64,000 nucleotides of DNA, from the NCBI GenBank assembly GCA_046154645.1, contig JBJXDZ010000010.1:62001-126000 (forward strand), written 5' to 3'. Below the pieces are notes generated by a model. The model was given only the letters and a program-made list of their open reading frames with translations. It was not told the DNA's origin and ran no database searches. Below are positions 33,709 to 43,274 of the stretch, piece by piece. Source of the stretch: Ga0077555 sp046154645. GTDB taxonomy: Bacteria; Pseudomonadota; Alphaproteobacteria; Rhizobiales; Hyphomicrobiaceae. A program made the translations under genes and the position numbers. Positions within the stretch are counted from its first letter, which is position 1. Every line of letters begins with the position of its first letter.

Positions 33709-35109
33709 TTACTCCGCCGCCTCGATCTGTCGCGGCACGACTTTGCGATGCGGCAGCGTGTTGACTTCGGCGATACGCACATCGGATGGCGGTGTGCCAG
33801 CGCGCTTGTGCGCCTCGCGGATGGTGCGCTTGAGGTCCGCGAAATAAGGGAGATGCTCGACCTCGATGGCGTGCCGCGGCGTATCCTTGAAGTGCGCGGC
33901 GACCCACGCCTTGCGTGCGGCGATCTCGGCCTGCATGTCAGGCTTCGACGGCAGCTTGGCGCGCCCTGTCTCGAACTCGCGCAGCCAGCGGATCTGGCCC
34001 TCCGTGATCCAGTTCAGCGCCGAGTCGGAATTGAAGAAGGCGAGGAAATACAGCCCGCGCCAATCCGGCGGCACGATGCGCATGTAAAGGTCGAGGCCAT
34101 TATCCTCGGTGATGTCGACAACGCGCTTGTCCATGAAGTTGAGATCGATGACATATCCCGTCGCCGCGATCAGCGTGTCGAATTCGTCTGCGTGGCCGTC
34201 GACGAAGGTGATCTTGCGGCCTTCGATCTTCTCGATGCCCTGCCGCACCAGCACGCGGCGATACTTGATGTGGTTGACGATGTTGGCGTTCGACGTCGCA
34301 TGCACGCGCTTCGAGGTCGAGGGGAAGCCCAGTTCCTTCATGTCGCCCTGCACCATGTAGACCAGGGCCTTCAACGCCTTGGTGCGCACCCAGGCCGGCA
34401 CCCATGGCTTGTAGAACGGCTTGATGGTGTCCCAGAACGGTTTGCCGAACACCAGCTTCGGGATGATCAGCGCCGTGGAGCGTGCCACCAGCGTCACGTT
34501 CGGCGACGTCATCGCGAGGTCGCTGGCGATGTCGAGCGCGCTGTTGCCGACGCCAACCACGCACACGCGCTTGCCGACGAATTTGGCCGGCTCCTTGTAG
34601 TCATGCGAATGCAGATACTCGCCCTTGAAGCCATCACGGAAGGCTGGCACTTCCAGCGGCCTTGTAAGGTGTCCCGTGGCGACGATGACCGTGTCGTGCG
34701 CGAAGGTCTCGCCTGCCTCGGTCTTGATCACCCACCGCGGTTTCGCCTCGGCATAGTCAGCGGCCGGCGCCACGGTTACGACTTTCGTGTTGAACTTGAT
34801 CCGCCGCGTCACATCGAAATGGTCGGCGTAGTCCTTCAGGTACTTTGCCATATCCCAATGCGACGGGAACGGCGGCACGCTCTCGTCGAAGCGGAAATCG
34901 GAGAAGTTGGTCAGATCCCGCGCCGTGTTGATGTGCAGCGTGCGATAGGCCGAAGAGCGGCCGTTGTCGTTCTGGTACACCCACATGCCGCCGACGTGGC
35001 TGCCGATCTCATACAGCGTCACGTCGAATCCGGCTTCCAGCATGTGCTTGGCGCCGCAGATACCGGCTGCACCAGCGCCGACGATACCGATCGATTTCTT
35101 TGCCGTCAT
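33709..35109 (-). CDS. Flavin-containing monooxygenase
   Basis: A 466-aa FAD/NADPH enzyme of the FMO group, oxygenating soft heteroatoms or ketones (Baeyer-Villiger type). It shows the FAD site GAGAAG (11-16), the second Rossmann site VVGVGNSALD, the FMO identifying pattern FKGEYLHSHDYKEP, and the ATGY motif (IAATGYVIDL). The start ATG is 35109. It is divergent in function from the neighbours and convergent with the dehydrogenase gene. Substrate unknown. Confidence 0.9.
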   Translation of the reverse strand: MTAKKSIGIVGAGAAGICGAKHMLEAGFDVTLYEIGSHVGGMWVYQNDNGRSSAYRTLHINTARDLTNFSDFRFDESVPPFPSHWDMAKYLKDYADHFDVTRRIKFNTKVVTVAPAADYAEAKPRWVIKTEAGETFAHDTVIVATGHLTRPLEVPAFRDGFKGEYLHSHDYKEPAKFVGKRVCVVGVGNSALDIASDLAMTSPNVTLVARSTALIIPKLVFGKPFWDTIKPFYKPWVPAWVRTKALKALVYMVQGDMKELGFPSTSKRVHATSNANIVNHIKYRRVLVRQGIEKIEGRKITFVDGHADEFDTLIAATGYVIDLNFMDKRVVDITEDNGLDLYMRIVPPDWRGLYFLAFFNSDSALNWITEGQIRWLREFETGRAKLPSKPDMQAEIAARKAWVAAHFKDTPRHAIEVEHLPYFADLKRTIREAHKRAGTPPSDVRIAEVNTLPHRKVVPRQIEAAE

Positions 35110-35226
35110 GATGGTTTGACCCGCGCCATGGAGTTGGCCGGACCCTACCGGCGCAAGCCCGCCCTGTCACGAGGCAAGCTCGACGCATGAGGATCGTGCG
35201 CAGCAGCGGTCGCGGGGTGGAGCAGC

Positions 35227-35685
35227 TTACAGGATCTCATGCACCTCGTAGACGACGCCGGTGGGGCCACGCTTGCCCACGCCGACCGCCACGATGCGAT
35301 TGAGCCAAGCATACGTTTTCGATGCCGTCTCGAACTGCAGCGCCGTGCGCAGATAATAGGCGTCGTGCGGCACCTGCTCGCCTTTGGCGATGCGCTGCAT
35401 AACCTCCGGTGGCCCGTGCCGCACGCCGCGATAGGTGATCAGCAGGAACTCGCCGTCATCGAGCTTCAGGGGCAATCGAACGTCGGGCCGGAGCGCCTCG
35501 TCGCCGCCGGCAAGCAGCGTGTCCATGCCGCCGGGCAGAATCTCGGCCTTGATCTGCGGCCCCGTGAATGAGCCCCGATCGAGGCGATCCAGGCGCCGCC
35601 GCCCGAGATGGCCCTGGCCCAGCATGTAGGTGTCGGTGACCTCGATCTTGAGCTCGCCGAGAAACGTCGATTTCAGTTCTGGCAT
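35227..35685 (-). CDS. DUF3237 domain protein
   Basis: A 152-aa protein with the DUF3237 fold, a beta-barrel family with no assigned function. Family landmarks are GHLGRRRLDRL with GSFTGPQIKAEILPGGMD, then LKLDDGEFLLITYRGVRHGP and YYLRTALQFETA. The ATG at 35685 has GGAG seven bases upstream and begins the conserved part; the frame is open to 35721. Similar genes often accompany CoA-linked catabolic genes. Confidence 0.85.
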   Translation of the reverse strand: MPELKSTFLGELKIEVTDTYMLGQGHLGRRRLDRLDRGSFTGPQIKAEILPGGMDTLLAGGDEALRPDVRLPLKLDDGEFLLITYRGVRHGPPEVMQRIAKGEQVPHDAYYLRTALQFETASKTYAWLNRIVAVGVGKRGPTGVVYEVHEIL

Positions 35686-35726
35686 GGGGATGCTCCAGTT
35701 GAACGGCGACGACGGTAACAAGCGGC

Positions 35727-36089
35727 TTATTGGTTGAGTGAGGCTCGCACTTCGCCGCGCATGCGGTCGATGGGAAAGGGCTTGGACAACAGCCGCACGC
35801 CAGCCAAGTTGAGAGTGCGCGCGCTGTCGAGCACATCGGCGTGCGCCGACATCAGCACCACCTTCAGTTTCGGATTGGCGGCAAGAGCGCCCTTGCTGAG
35901 TGCGATGCCGTCGATGCCAGGCATTTGAATGTCGGTGACCAGCACATCGAATGGACCGCTGGCCGCCAGCCGCGCTTGCGCATCGGCCCCATCGTCGGCG
36001 GTGGTCACCGTATGCCCGTCCAGCTCCAGGGCTCGCCGCACCAGATCGCGCGTCGCGGCATCGTCGTCGGCGAGAAGGATGCGGGCCAT
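35727..36089 (-). CDS. Single-domain response regulator, CpdR-like
   Basis: The 120-aa receiver domain has no output module. Phosphorylation residues are visible: the acidic pair DDD near residue 8, the acceptor Asp in VLVTDIQMPGIDG, and Lys in LLSKPF. The closest well-known type is CpdR, which controls ClpXP proteolysis in the alphaproteobacterial cell cycle. CpdR genes are usually 115-125 codons with a comparable C-terminal segment. The assignment to CpdR itself rather than another stand-alone receiver is moderate. Confidence 0.75.
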   Translation of the reverse strand: MARILLADDDAATRDLVRRALELDGHTVTTADDGADAQARLAASGPFDVLVTDIQMPGIDGIALSKGALAANPKLKVVLMSAHADVLDSARTLNLAGVRLLSKPFPIDRMRGEVRASLNQ

Positions 36090-36133
36090 GGGGATCTCCG
36101 ATGCAGGCTCACTTCGAGGCAGCGTCCAAGGCT

Positions 36134-36682
36134 TCAGCTGGACACGGTGCGACCAACGAATGGCAATTCACGGTAGCGATGTGCCAGGTCCATGCCGTAG
36201 CCGACGACGAACACCGGCGGGCACTCGAAGGCTATGAAATCGGCCTCGATGGAGACGGCCCGGCGCACGCGCTTGTTCAGCAGCACGCAAGACAGGATCC
36301 GCTTGGCACCGCGCGCGGCCACCAGATCCTTGGCGAAGGCCAACGTGCGGCCGGTATCGAGGATGTCATCGATCAGCAGCACCTCGCGACCGGCGGCGTC
36401 CAGTTCCATATCGCGCAGAATATCGACGCTGCCGGCGGAACGCGTGCCATGGCGATAACTCGACAGCGACATGAAATCGACTTCGGCATTGACGCCCGCC
36501 TTGTGCAGGCAGCGCAGGAGATCCGCCGAGAACACGAAGCTGCCGGTCAGGATCGGGATGACGAGGGGGCGCTCGAGGCCGGCCGCCGCGATCTCGACGG
36601 CCAACGCATCCAGCCGTTTGGCAATCGTCGCCGCCGGGATGACTACTTCGATGCCATCCGGTGGGGCGTCGGTCGGTTGCAT
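36134..36682 (-). CDS. hpt: Hypoxanthine phosphoribosyltransferase
   Basis: Salvages hypoxanthine (and guanine) to nucleotides using PRPP. The 182-aa length is usual. The PRPP loop is LLIDDILDTGRTLA; SLSSYRHGTRSAG is the flexible catalytic loop, and FVVGYGMDLAHRYRELPFV is the C-terminal signature. Start ATG 36682 fits the family; ATG 36712 is in frame. It sits 45 bases upstream of the CpdR-like gene, transcribed the same way. Confidence 0.92.
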   Translation of the reverse strand: MQPTDAPPDGIEVVIPAATIAKRLDALAVEIAAAGLERPLVIPILTGSFVFSADLLRCLHKAGVNAEVDFMSLSSYRHGTRSAGSVDILRDMELDAAGREVLLIDDILDTGRTLAFAKDLVAARGAKRILSCVLLNKRVRRAVSIEADFIAFECPPVFVVGYGMDLAHRYRELPFVGRTVSS

Positions 36683-36927
36683 AGGGGAGGAACCTTTTGC
36701 TGATGACATCACAGCACAGCTATATCAGAGGCTTGGAGACGTGCGAAATACAGCCACGCGCACCACTCATCCCCAGGAAAACGCCTTCCCCGCCAATGCC
36801 ATCCACGGCCCATGAGGCCGCCACATTCATCGACGATTGATCGAACCTGCCGGTTCTCGCATAAAGGCGCATCACTGATTTGCGCGATGGCTCAGGTGAC
36901 GATCGGCATGCGTTGGCAGGGAATGAT

Positions 36928-37584
36928 GTGATCAGGCTCCAGAACGTCGGGCTCAAGTACGGACGCGGCGCGGAGGTCATCCGCGACGTCAACTTTCATT
37001 TGCGTCCAGGCTCATTCCACTTTCTTACTGGTCCCTCGGGTGCGGGAAAATCGTCGCTGCTGCGCATGTTGTTTCTCTCGCAGGCCCCCACGCGGGGCCA
37101 GATTTCATTGTTTTCCCAGGATGTAACGCGTATCGACCCGACGCGGCGGGCGCAATTGCGGCGCCGCATCGGCATCGTCTTTCAGGATTTCCGCCTGCTC
37201 GACCATCTGACCACCTGGCAGAACGTGGCGCTGCCGCTCAGGGTCGTCGGAAAACGCGAATCGGACTATCGGGAGGATGTGACGGATCTGCTGCAATGGG
37301 TGGGATTGGGCGAGCGCATGGACCACTACCCATCCGTGCTGTCGGGTGGCGAAAAGCAGCGCGCAGCCATCGCCCGGGCGGTCATCGGCAAGCCAGAGCT
37401 GTTGCTGGCCGACGAACCGACCGGTAACGTCGACCCGCAGATGGCGCGGCGCCTGTTGCGGCTGTTCATCGAACTCAACCGGCTCGGCACGTCGGTTGTC
37501 ATTGCGACGCACGATCATCAATTGATGCGCCAGTTCAAGGCGCCCCGGCTGGAGCTGCACGACGGCTATGTCCGGATCATATGA
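36928..37584 (+). CDS. ftsE: Cell-division ABC transporter ATPase FtsE
   Basis: Partner ATPase of FtsX; the pair regulates peptidoglycan hydrolases at the septum. The 218-aa protein has Walker A GPSGAGKSS, Q-loop FQDFRLL, the signature LSGGEKQRAAIARAV, Walker B LLLADEPTGNVD and switch His in IATHDHQ. GTG 36928 is the usual FtsE start position with AGGGA five bases upstream. It overlaps ftsX by 17 bases and heads an ftsE-ftsX-ydcF-plsC cluster common in alphaproteobacteria. Confidence 0.93.
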   Translation: MIRLQNVGLKYGRGAEVIRDVNFHLRPGSFHFLTGPSGAGKSSLLRMLFLSQAPTRGQISLFSQDVTRIDPTRRAQLRRRIGIVFQDFRLLDHLTTWQNVALPLRVVGKRESDYREDVTDLLQWVGLGERMDHYPSVLSGGEKQRAAIARAVIGKPELLLADEPTGNVDPQMARRLLRLFIELNRLGTSVVIATHDHQLMRQFKAPRLELHDGYVRII

Positions 37585-38818
37585 CCGCCCACCCGGCTCA
37601 CCGCCGGGACCGCCCTTTGGCTTACCGCCGCCCAGCGCGCCGTTGCGGACACGGAACGCGCCAAGCGACACGGTAACCGGGACGCCTATGACAGGCCCGC
37701 CAACGGGCCAGCCCTATCCGGGGCAGCCGTATGCGGAGCCGGCTGGCGGCTATGCGGGGCTGCCGCCTCCTGGACCACCGGGATCGACACAGCCGCAATC
37801 GCAGTCCGCCTACCATGATCCTTATGCGACGCCGAGTGGCTTTGCGCCGTTCAACGAGCCGGCCTTCGACCAGGAATTGAAAGCCGATACCCAAGCCACC
37901 GGCGTGTCCAAGAAGGAGCCGGCCACGGCCCCCGTGGTGCCTGCGGGCTCGGTTACCGGTCGCTCACTGACGCTGGTCGTCTCGATCATGTGCTTCCTCG
38001 CCTGCCTGACCGCGGGCGCCGTCTACATGGTCAATCAGGCGGCTTCGGCGTGGCTCAAGGACGTAGCCAGCGAAATCACTGTTCAGGTCGAGCCGCGCGA
38101 AGGCACGGACGCCAATCGGCTAGTGCAGGATGTGGCGAAATTCCTGCAGGGACAGCCGGGTATCCGCAGCGTCAGGGCGCTGAGTCTGGAGGAGTCCTCG
38201 GCCCTGATCGAGCCCTGGCTCGGCAAGACCGACGCGCTGAAATCATTGCCGATCCCGCGCATGATTGCGATCGAGCTCGACCGGCGCTCGCCCCCGGATC
38301 TGGAGCCGCTGCGGGCGCAGATTGCGGCGCGCTACAAGGGCGTGGCGATCGACGATCACCGGCAATGGCAGAGCCAGATCCGCACTGTCACCCGGTCGCT
38401 GGCCCTGGGCGGACTCGCCATCTTGATGCTGGTCGGCGCCGCGACCACCGCCATCATCATCTCGGCCACCCGCAGCGCCATGGCCTCCAATCGCGAGATC
38501 GTCGAAGTCTTGCACTTCGTCGGCGCCACCGACCGTTTCATCGCGCGCGAGTTCGAAAAACATTTCCTGCGCTTAGGCGTCCGAGCGGGCGTCGTCGGCG
38601 CTGTCTTCGCGATGCTGGTGTTCCTGTTGTTGCCGAAGGTGATGGAACTACTGGGTGGCGGCACCGTCTCCATGGCCGATCTCAAGTGGATGGTCGGCTC
38701 CGGCGCCTTGGATGCGCCCGGCTATCTGGTGCTGGTCGTCGTCGTCGTGGTCATCGCCTGCCTGTGCATGCTGACCTCGCGGTTCGGCGTCAAACGCATC
38801 CTGAACGCCCCGCATTAA
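37568..38818 (+). CDS. ftsX: Cell-division protein FtsX with long Pro/Gly-rich N-terminal extension
   Basis: The 416-aa membrane protein is the permease-like partner of FtsE. The first 125 residues are low-complexity Pro, Gly, Gln and Thr, then come one membrane helix (about 136-158), an extracytoplasmic domain and three further helices (LALGGLAILMLVGAATTAIII; AGVVGAVFAMLVFLLLP; YLVLVVVVVVIACLCML). Typical FtsX is about 300 aa, so the disordered, probably cytoplasmic extension is a feature of this lineage. Its start overlaps ftsE, so translation is coupled. Confidence 0.9.
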   Translation: MSGSYDRPPGSPPGPPFGLPPPSAPLRTRNAPSDTVTGTPMTGPPTGQPYPGQPYAEPAGGYAGLPPPGPPGSTQPQSQSAYHDPYATPSGFAPFNEPAFDQELKADTQATGVSKKEPATAPVVPAGSVTGRSLTLVVSIMCFLACLTAGAVYMVNQAASAWLKDVASEITVQVEPREGTDANRLVQDVAKFLQGQPGIRSVRALSLEESSALIEPWLGKTDALKSLPIPRMIAIELDRRSPPDLEPLRAQIAARYKGVAIDDHRQWQSQIRTVTRSLALGGLAILMLVGAATTAIIISATRSAMASNREIVEVLHFVGATDRFIAREFEKHFLRLGVRAGVVGAVFAMLVFLLLPKVMELLGGGTVSMADLKWMVGSGALDAPGYLVLVVVVVVIACLCMLTSRFGVKRILNAPH

Positions 38819-38930
38819 ATTTGTCGCGAGAAGGAACGGCCAGCAAACACCGCCACAACATTGGCGGAATGCGCTATCCTTATGGAGACAGTCGCCCCCG
38901 AGGCGACGGGCTGAAGCGGGTCTGGCCGTC

Positions 38931-39584
38931 ATGGCGAAGGTGCTTCGAACGCTGATTCCAACCATGGCCGTCCTGGCGCTTGCGCTGACGGCAGGCTTCT
39001 ACGTGTTCGCCATGACCGTCGGCCATGTCGTGCGTCAGGACACCCCCCGCGCCGATGGCATTGTCGTCCTGACCGGTGGCGAGGATCGCGTGGCGACCGG
39101 CATCCAACTGATCACCGCAGGCCACGGACGCCGCCTGCTCATCTCCGGCGCGCACCCCAAGACCGGCACTCCAGCTGATATTCGGCGCCGTCTTGGCGGA
39201 AACCTTGCTGTGTTCAATTGCTGCGTCGATCTCGGCCATGACGCCGTCGACACCGTGGGTAACGCCGCGGAAGCCCGCGACTGGGCCGAGGCCCGCGGCT
39301 ATCGCAGCCTGATAGTCGTCACCTCCAGCTACCACATGCCGCGCAGCCTCGCCGAATTCGCGCGAAGTATGCCGGATGTGCAGCTCATTCCGTATCCGGT
39401 GCCATCGCGCACGCTCAGGATTACCCACTGGTGGCAGCACCAGCCGACGGCGCGTCTGCTGGTCGGGGAGTATTTGAAGTTCTTGACTTCGGCCGCGCGA
39501 CTTGGCGTCAGTCGCATTATCGGCGGCGTCGAGCGGCGTCCCGCCGTGGCAGAGCGGCCGCAGCCGGTCCGCCGCCCCATTTGA
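38931..39584 (+). CDS. YdcF-family (DUF218) membrane-anchored protein
   Basis: The 217-aa protein has an N-terminal membrane helix (TLIPTMAVLALALTAGFYVFAM) and a DUF218 domain: DGIVVLTGGEDRVATGIQLI, GRRLLISGAHP and the NAAEARDWAEARGYRSLIVVTSSYHMPRS block. Such proteins are linked to envelope biogenesis (SanA/ElyC), with a probable Rossmann-type fold. It lies between ftsX and plsC in the conserved cluster, which supports an envelope role. Confidence 0.88.
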   Translation: MAKVLRTLIPTMAVLALALTAGFYVFAMTVGHVVRQDTPRADGIVVLTGGEDRVATGIQLITAGHGRRLLISGAHPKTGTPADIRRRLGGNLAVFNCCVDLGHDAVDTVGNAAEARDWAEARGYRSLIVVTSSYHMPRSLAEFARSMPDVQLIPYPVPSRTLRITHWWQHQPTARLLVGEYLKFLTSAARLGVSRIIGGVERRPAVAERPQPVRRPI

Positions 39585-39617
39585 TGTGCGCGCCCGTCTG
39601 AAAGGCAATGCCGGACG

Positions 39618-40391
39618 ATGTTCCGATCGATCATTTATGCCGTGGTGTTCTATGTCACGACAGCGTTGTTCCTCCTGTTCGGTATTTGGCTGCTCTTGGC
39701 GCCACGCAGCTGGGCCATGCAGGGGCTGAAATGGCATGGGTCGACGTGCGTGTGGCTGCTGCGGCTGATCTGCGGCACCAGGTTGGAGGTACGCGGCCGC
39801 GAGAAAATCCCTACCGGGGCCTGCCTCGTAGTCGCCAAGCACCAGTCTGCCTGGGACACCTTCGCGCTGGTGCCGTTGTTCCGCGATCCCGCCATCGTGC
39901 TGAAGGACGAACTCAAGTGGATTCCGGTCTACGGCTGGTTCTGCCTCAAGTTCGAGCACATCCTGGTCAAGCGCGACAAGGCCTCGGCGGCACTCAAGCA
40001 GTTGATCAGCGACGCCAAGGTCAAGGCCGGCCAACAGCGCCAGATCGTGATTTTCCCCGAAGGCACGCGGCGCACGCCGGGCGATGTGCCCGACTACAAA
40101 CCCGGCTACATTGCCCTCTATGAGGGGCTCGGCATTCCCTGTGTCCCGCTGGCGCTGAATTCGGGCCTCTATTGGCCCCGCCGCACCCTGCAACGCCACC
40201 CCGGCACCATCATCGTCGAAATTCTCGATCCCATCCCGCCCGGCCTGCCTCGTGCCGAATTCCGGCGGCGGCTACAGGAAGCCATCGAGACCCGCAGCAC
40301 GGCCCTGATTGCCGAGGCGGCAGCAGGCACGCCGCCGCCCCCCTTGCCGCCCGAGGCACGCAAGACACTGGCAACGGCGATTACGGAATAA
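39618..40391 (+). CDS. plsC: 1-acyl-sn-glycerol-3-phosphate acyltransferase
   Basis: Acylates lysophosphatidic acid to phosphatidic acid in phospholipid synthesis at the inner membrane. The 257-aa protein begins with two hydrophobic segments. It has the acyltransferase HX4D motif as KHQSAWDTFAL, then ELKWIPVYGW, the FPEGTRRTPG motif and a later PVALNSG-like VPLALNSG. It is the last gene of the ftsEX-ydcF-plsC cluster, 33 bases after the DUF218 gene. Confidence 0.92.
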   Translation: MFRSIIYAVVFYVTTALFLLFGIWLLLAPRSWAMQGLKWHGSTCVWLLRLICGTRLEVRGREKIPTGACLVVAKHQSAWDTFALVPLFRDPAIVLKDELKWIPVYGWFCLKFEHILVKRDKASAALKQLISDAKVKAGQQRQIVIFPEGTRRTPGDVPDYKPGYIALYEGLGIPCVPLALNSGLYWPRRTLQRHPGTIIVEILDPIPPGLPRAEFRRRLQEAIETRSTALIAEAAAGTPPPPLPPEARKTLATAITE

Positions 40392-40501
40392 TAAGGGAAC
40401 AATAAAAGAACAATACTTGACTCGTCGACGTCGCGGAGTCATAGTTTGACCATCAATCGCAGGATGTTCGAACCCGCGGCCAACCTGAAGCGCAATCGTC
40501 C

Positions 40502-42973
40502 ATGTCCAGTGCAACCGACACATTGCCGGCCATCTCCAGGCGGATCTGGGACCTCAAGTATCGTTTGCGATCGCCGGAGGGCGAGCCGCTCGAGGCCACC
40601 CTGGAGGACACGTGGGCGCGGGTTGCGACCGCGGCCGCGCAGCCGGAGAAAAAGTGCGGTTCGCAGCGCTGGGCCGAGACCTTTCGCGTCGCCATGAGCG
40701 ATCTGGCGTTCCTGCCGGCCGGCCGCATTATTGCCGGGGCAGGCTCGGGTCGCGACGTGACCTTGTTCAATTGCTTCGTCATGGGGGCGATCGACGACGA
40801 TCTGAGTGCCATTTTCGAGAATGTGCGCGAGGCTGCCCTGACCATGCAGCGCGGCGGCGGCATCGGGCATGATTTCTCGACATTGCGGCCCGAGGGCGCG
40901 CTGGTGCACAGCATCGGTGCCGGTGCCTCGGGGCCGGTCAGTTTCATGGACGTGTGGGACGCCATGTGCCGCACCATCATGTCGGCAGGCCAGCGGCGCG
41001 GCGCCATGATGGCGACGCTGCGCTGCGATCACCCCGATATCGAAGCCTTCGTCGACGCCAAGGCGGATGCGGCACGGTTGCGCAATTTCAACCTGTCGGT
41101 CCTGGTCACCGATGCCTTTCGCGCAGCCGTCGAGGCCGACGCCGACTGGCCACTGGTGTTCGCCGGCACTGTGTTCCGCACCGTCCGGGCGCGCGCGTTG
41201 TGGGAGCGCATCATGCGCGCCACCTATGACTACGCCGAGCCGGGCGTCATCTTCATCGACCGCATCAATGCCCAGAACAACCTCGCCTATTGCGAGGAGA
41301 TCCGCGCCACCAATCCGTGCGGCGAGCAACCGCTGCCGCCCTATGGCGCCTGCCTGCTCGGCTCGATCAACCTGGCGCGTCTGGTGGTGGCGCCGTTCAC
41401 GGTCGAGGCCCGGCTCGACGAGACCCGGCTCGCGGCCCTGGTACCGACGGCTGTCCGCTGCCTCGACAACATCATCGATGTATCCGCCTACCCGTTGCCG
41501 GCCCAGCAGCGCGAGGCCAAGGCCAAGCGGCGCATCGGGCTCGGGATCACGGGCCTCGCCGACGCGCTGATCATGTGCGGCGTCGGCTACGGCACGCCAG
41601 AGGGACGGGCCCTCGCCCAGCGCTGGATGCAGCAGATCGAGGCGGCGGCCTACCTCGCCAGTGCTGAACTCGCCGCCGAGAAGGGACCGTTCCCGCTGTA
41701 CGATGTCGATCGTTTTCTCGCCGCCCCCAATGTGGCGCGATTGCCGGCCGAGGTGCGCGACGCCATCCGCCGCCATGGCATCCGCAACGGCTGCCTCACC
41801 TCCATTGCGCCAACCGGTACCATCTCGCTGCTCGCCGGCAACGTCTCCAGCGGCATCGAGCCGGTGTTCGATTTTCGCTACAGCCGACGCATCCGGGGCC
41901 AAGGGTCGGCGGTCGAGACCGAGGTGGTGGAGGATTATGCCCATCGGCTGTTCCGCCAGAACCGAGGCGAGGCCGCGCCATTGCCGCCGGCCTTCGTAAC
42001 CGCGGGCATGCTGACCCCACGCCAGCACCTGGAAATGCAGGCGGCCTTGCAGCCCCATGTCGACAGCTCGATCTCGAAGACCATCAATTGTCCCGAGCAG
42101 ATGCCGTTCGAGGCCTTCAAGGAGATCTATGCCGAGGCTGATCGGCTGGGTCTGAAGGGCTGTACCACCTTCCGGCCCAATCCGGTGACGGGCTCGGTGC
42201 TGACACAGACCGAAAGCACCGCGACTGACTCCAAGCGCCCCGAGGGAACGGCCACGCTGCCGACAGCCTCGCCGGCCCCGTCATCCGCCGTTGCAACGCC
42301 GCTGGCGTCTGCGCCCGCGACGACGGCCGGGCGCGGTGTCGTCTACATGTCGCGTCCCCTGGAGCGGGATCCGGCGCTGGCCGGCTACACCTACAAGCTC
42401 AAGTGGGCCGCGAGCGACCACGCGCTTTACATCACCATCAACGACATCGAGCACGACGGGCGCCGTCGGCCTTTCGAGATCTTCATCAACACACGCCATC
42501 TCGAGCACTACGCCTGGACCGTGGCCTTGACGCGTATGATCAGCGCCGTGTTCCGCCGTGGCGGCGACGTCACCTTCGTGGTCGACGAGCTCAAGGCCAT
42601 CTTCGATCCGCAAGGCGGCCAGTGGATGGACGGTCGCTATGTGCCGAGCCTGCTGGCAGCGATCGGCGAAGTCATCGAGCAGCATATGTTGCGCATCGGT
42701 TTTCTCAGTCCGCGGTCGGGCGATGCACGCCGTGACGGCAGCGAGGCGCTGGCCGCAGCTGATCGCGCGGCGGGCCCGTTCACCGGCGCGCCAGCGCCCA
42801 GCCAGGGTCCGATGTCGCCGGGATTGCCCGGCGTGTCCGGCCCTGGCGCCGTGGTCAAGACGGGTGTCACCCACACGGCGGCCAAGCGCTGTCCGCGGTG
42901 CGGTCACGGGGCGCTGGTTCTCGAAGGTGGGTGCTGGGTGTGCCTCGATTGCGGTCATACGCGTTGCGGTTGA
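40502..42973 (+). CDS. nrdJ: Adenosylcobalamin-dependent (class II) ribonucleotide reductase
   Basis: Reduces ribonucleoside diphosphates for DNA synthesis using a B12 radical. The 823-aa enzyme has the first catalytic Cys in LFNCFVMG, RGGGIGHDFSTLRP, the NFNLSV and NPCGEQPLPPYGAC active-site loops, a central TSCPD-type region (ALYITINDIEHDGR), and a C-terminal zinc-like CPRCGHG...CWVCLDCG tail with extra Cys pairs used for re-reduction. It needs no separate small subunit. The upstream 110 bases include a TTGACT hexamer and a small inverted repeat but no recognisable riboswitch. Confidence 0.95.
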   Translation: MSSATDTLPAISRRIWDLKYRLRSPEGEPLEATLEDTWARVATAAAQPEKKCGSQRWAETFRVAMSDLAFLPAGRIIAGAGSGRDVTLFNCFVMGAIDDDLSAIFENVREAALTMQRGGGIGHDFSTLRPEGALVHSIGAGASGPVSFMDVWDAMCRTIMSAGQRRGAMMATLRCDHPDIEAFVDAKADAARLRNFNLSVLVTDAFRAAVEADADWPLVFAGTVFRTVRARALWERIMRATYDYAEPGVIFIDRINAQNNLAYCEEIRATNPCGEQPLPPYGACLLGSINLARLVVAPFTVEARLDETRLAALVPTAVRCLDNIIDVSAYPLPAQQREAKAKRRIGLGITGLADALIMCGVGYGTPEGRALAQRWMQQIEAAAYLASAELAAEKGPFPLYDVDRFLAAPNVARLPAEVRDAIRRHGIRNGCLTSIAPTGTISLLAGNVSSGIEPVFDFRYSRRIRGQGSAVETEVVEDYAHRLFRQNRGEAAPLPPAFVTAGMLTPRQHLEMQAALQPHVDSSISKTINCPEQMPFEAFKEIYAEADRLGLKGCTTFRPNPVTGSVLTQTESTATDSKRPEGTATLPTASPAPSSAVATPLASAPATTAGRGVVYMSRPLERDPALAGYTYKLKWAASDHALYITINDIEHDGRRRPFEIFINTRHLEHYAWTVALTRMISAVFRRGGDVTFVVDELKAIFDPQGGQWMDGRYVPSLLAAIGEVIEQHMLRIGFLSPRSGDARRDGSEALAAADRAAGPFTGAPAPSQGPMSPGLPGVSGPGAVVKTGVTHTAAKRCPRCGHGALVLEGGCWVCLDCGHTRCG

Positions 42974-43274
42974 TCGGTCGCTGCGGCGTCGGCTTGCGGT
43001 GCCACTCGGCATGGCCAAGCCACCTGCTGCGGGCACGACCTGGTGCCGTCACACCTTCGTCCCCGGCCCGGACTTGGGCTGTCCATCCTGACCAGGGCGC
43101 ATGGCCGTGGCGGCTCTTCACAATTGCGTGATCCGGAAACTGCGATCGCAAGTTGCTTGCAGAACGGCCGATCTCACGGCACAGTGATGGGACTTGCGCT
43201 TGAAACATTTTGCAACAGTGCCATCTCATTCGTGAACGACTGGCGTAAAGGTGCCGGTACCAGGGTATTAGAAC
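42974..43274. other. Intergenic stretch without a recognisable gene
   Basis: These 301 bases follow nrdJ and precede the 141-aa protein gene. Frames open here (for example across 43043-43477) overlap the real downstream gene in another phase and have no coding signature. No terminator with a T run, repeat or RNA gene was seen. An AT-richer patch near 43200-43215 may hold the promoter of the next gene. Confidence 0.5.

Noticed and set aside
40392..40501. Region before nrdJ checked for a cobalamin riboswitch or NrdR boxes
   Set aside because: Too short for the riboswitch and no paired NrdR-like palindromes were found.
40439..42058. 539-codon minus-strand frame opposite nrdJ
   Set aside because: nrdJ is unmistakable on the plus strand; the antisense frame has no recognisable content.
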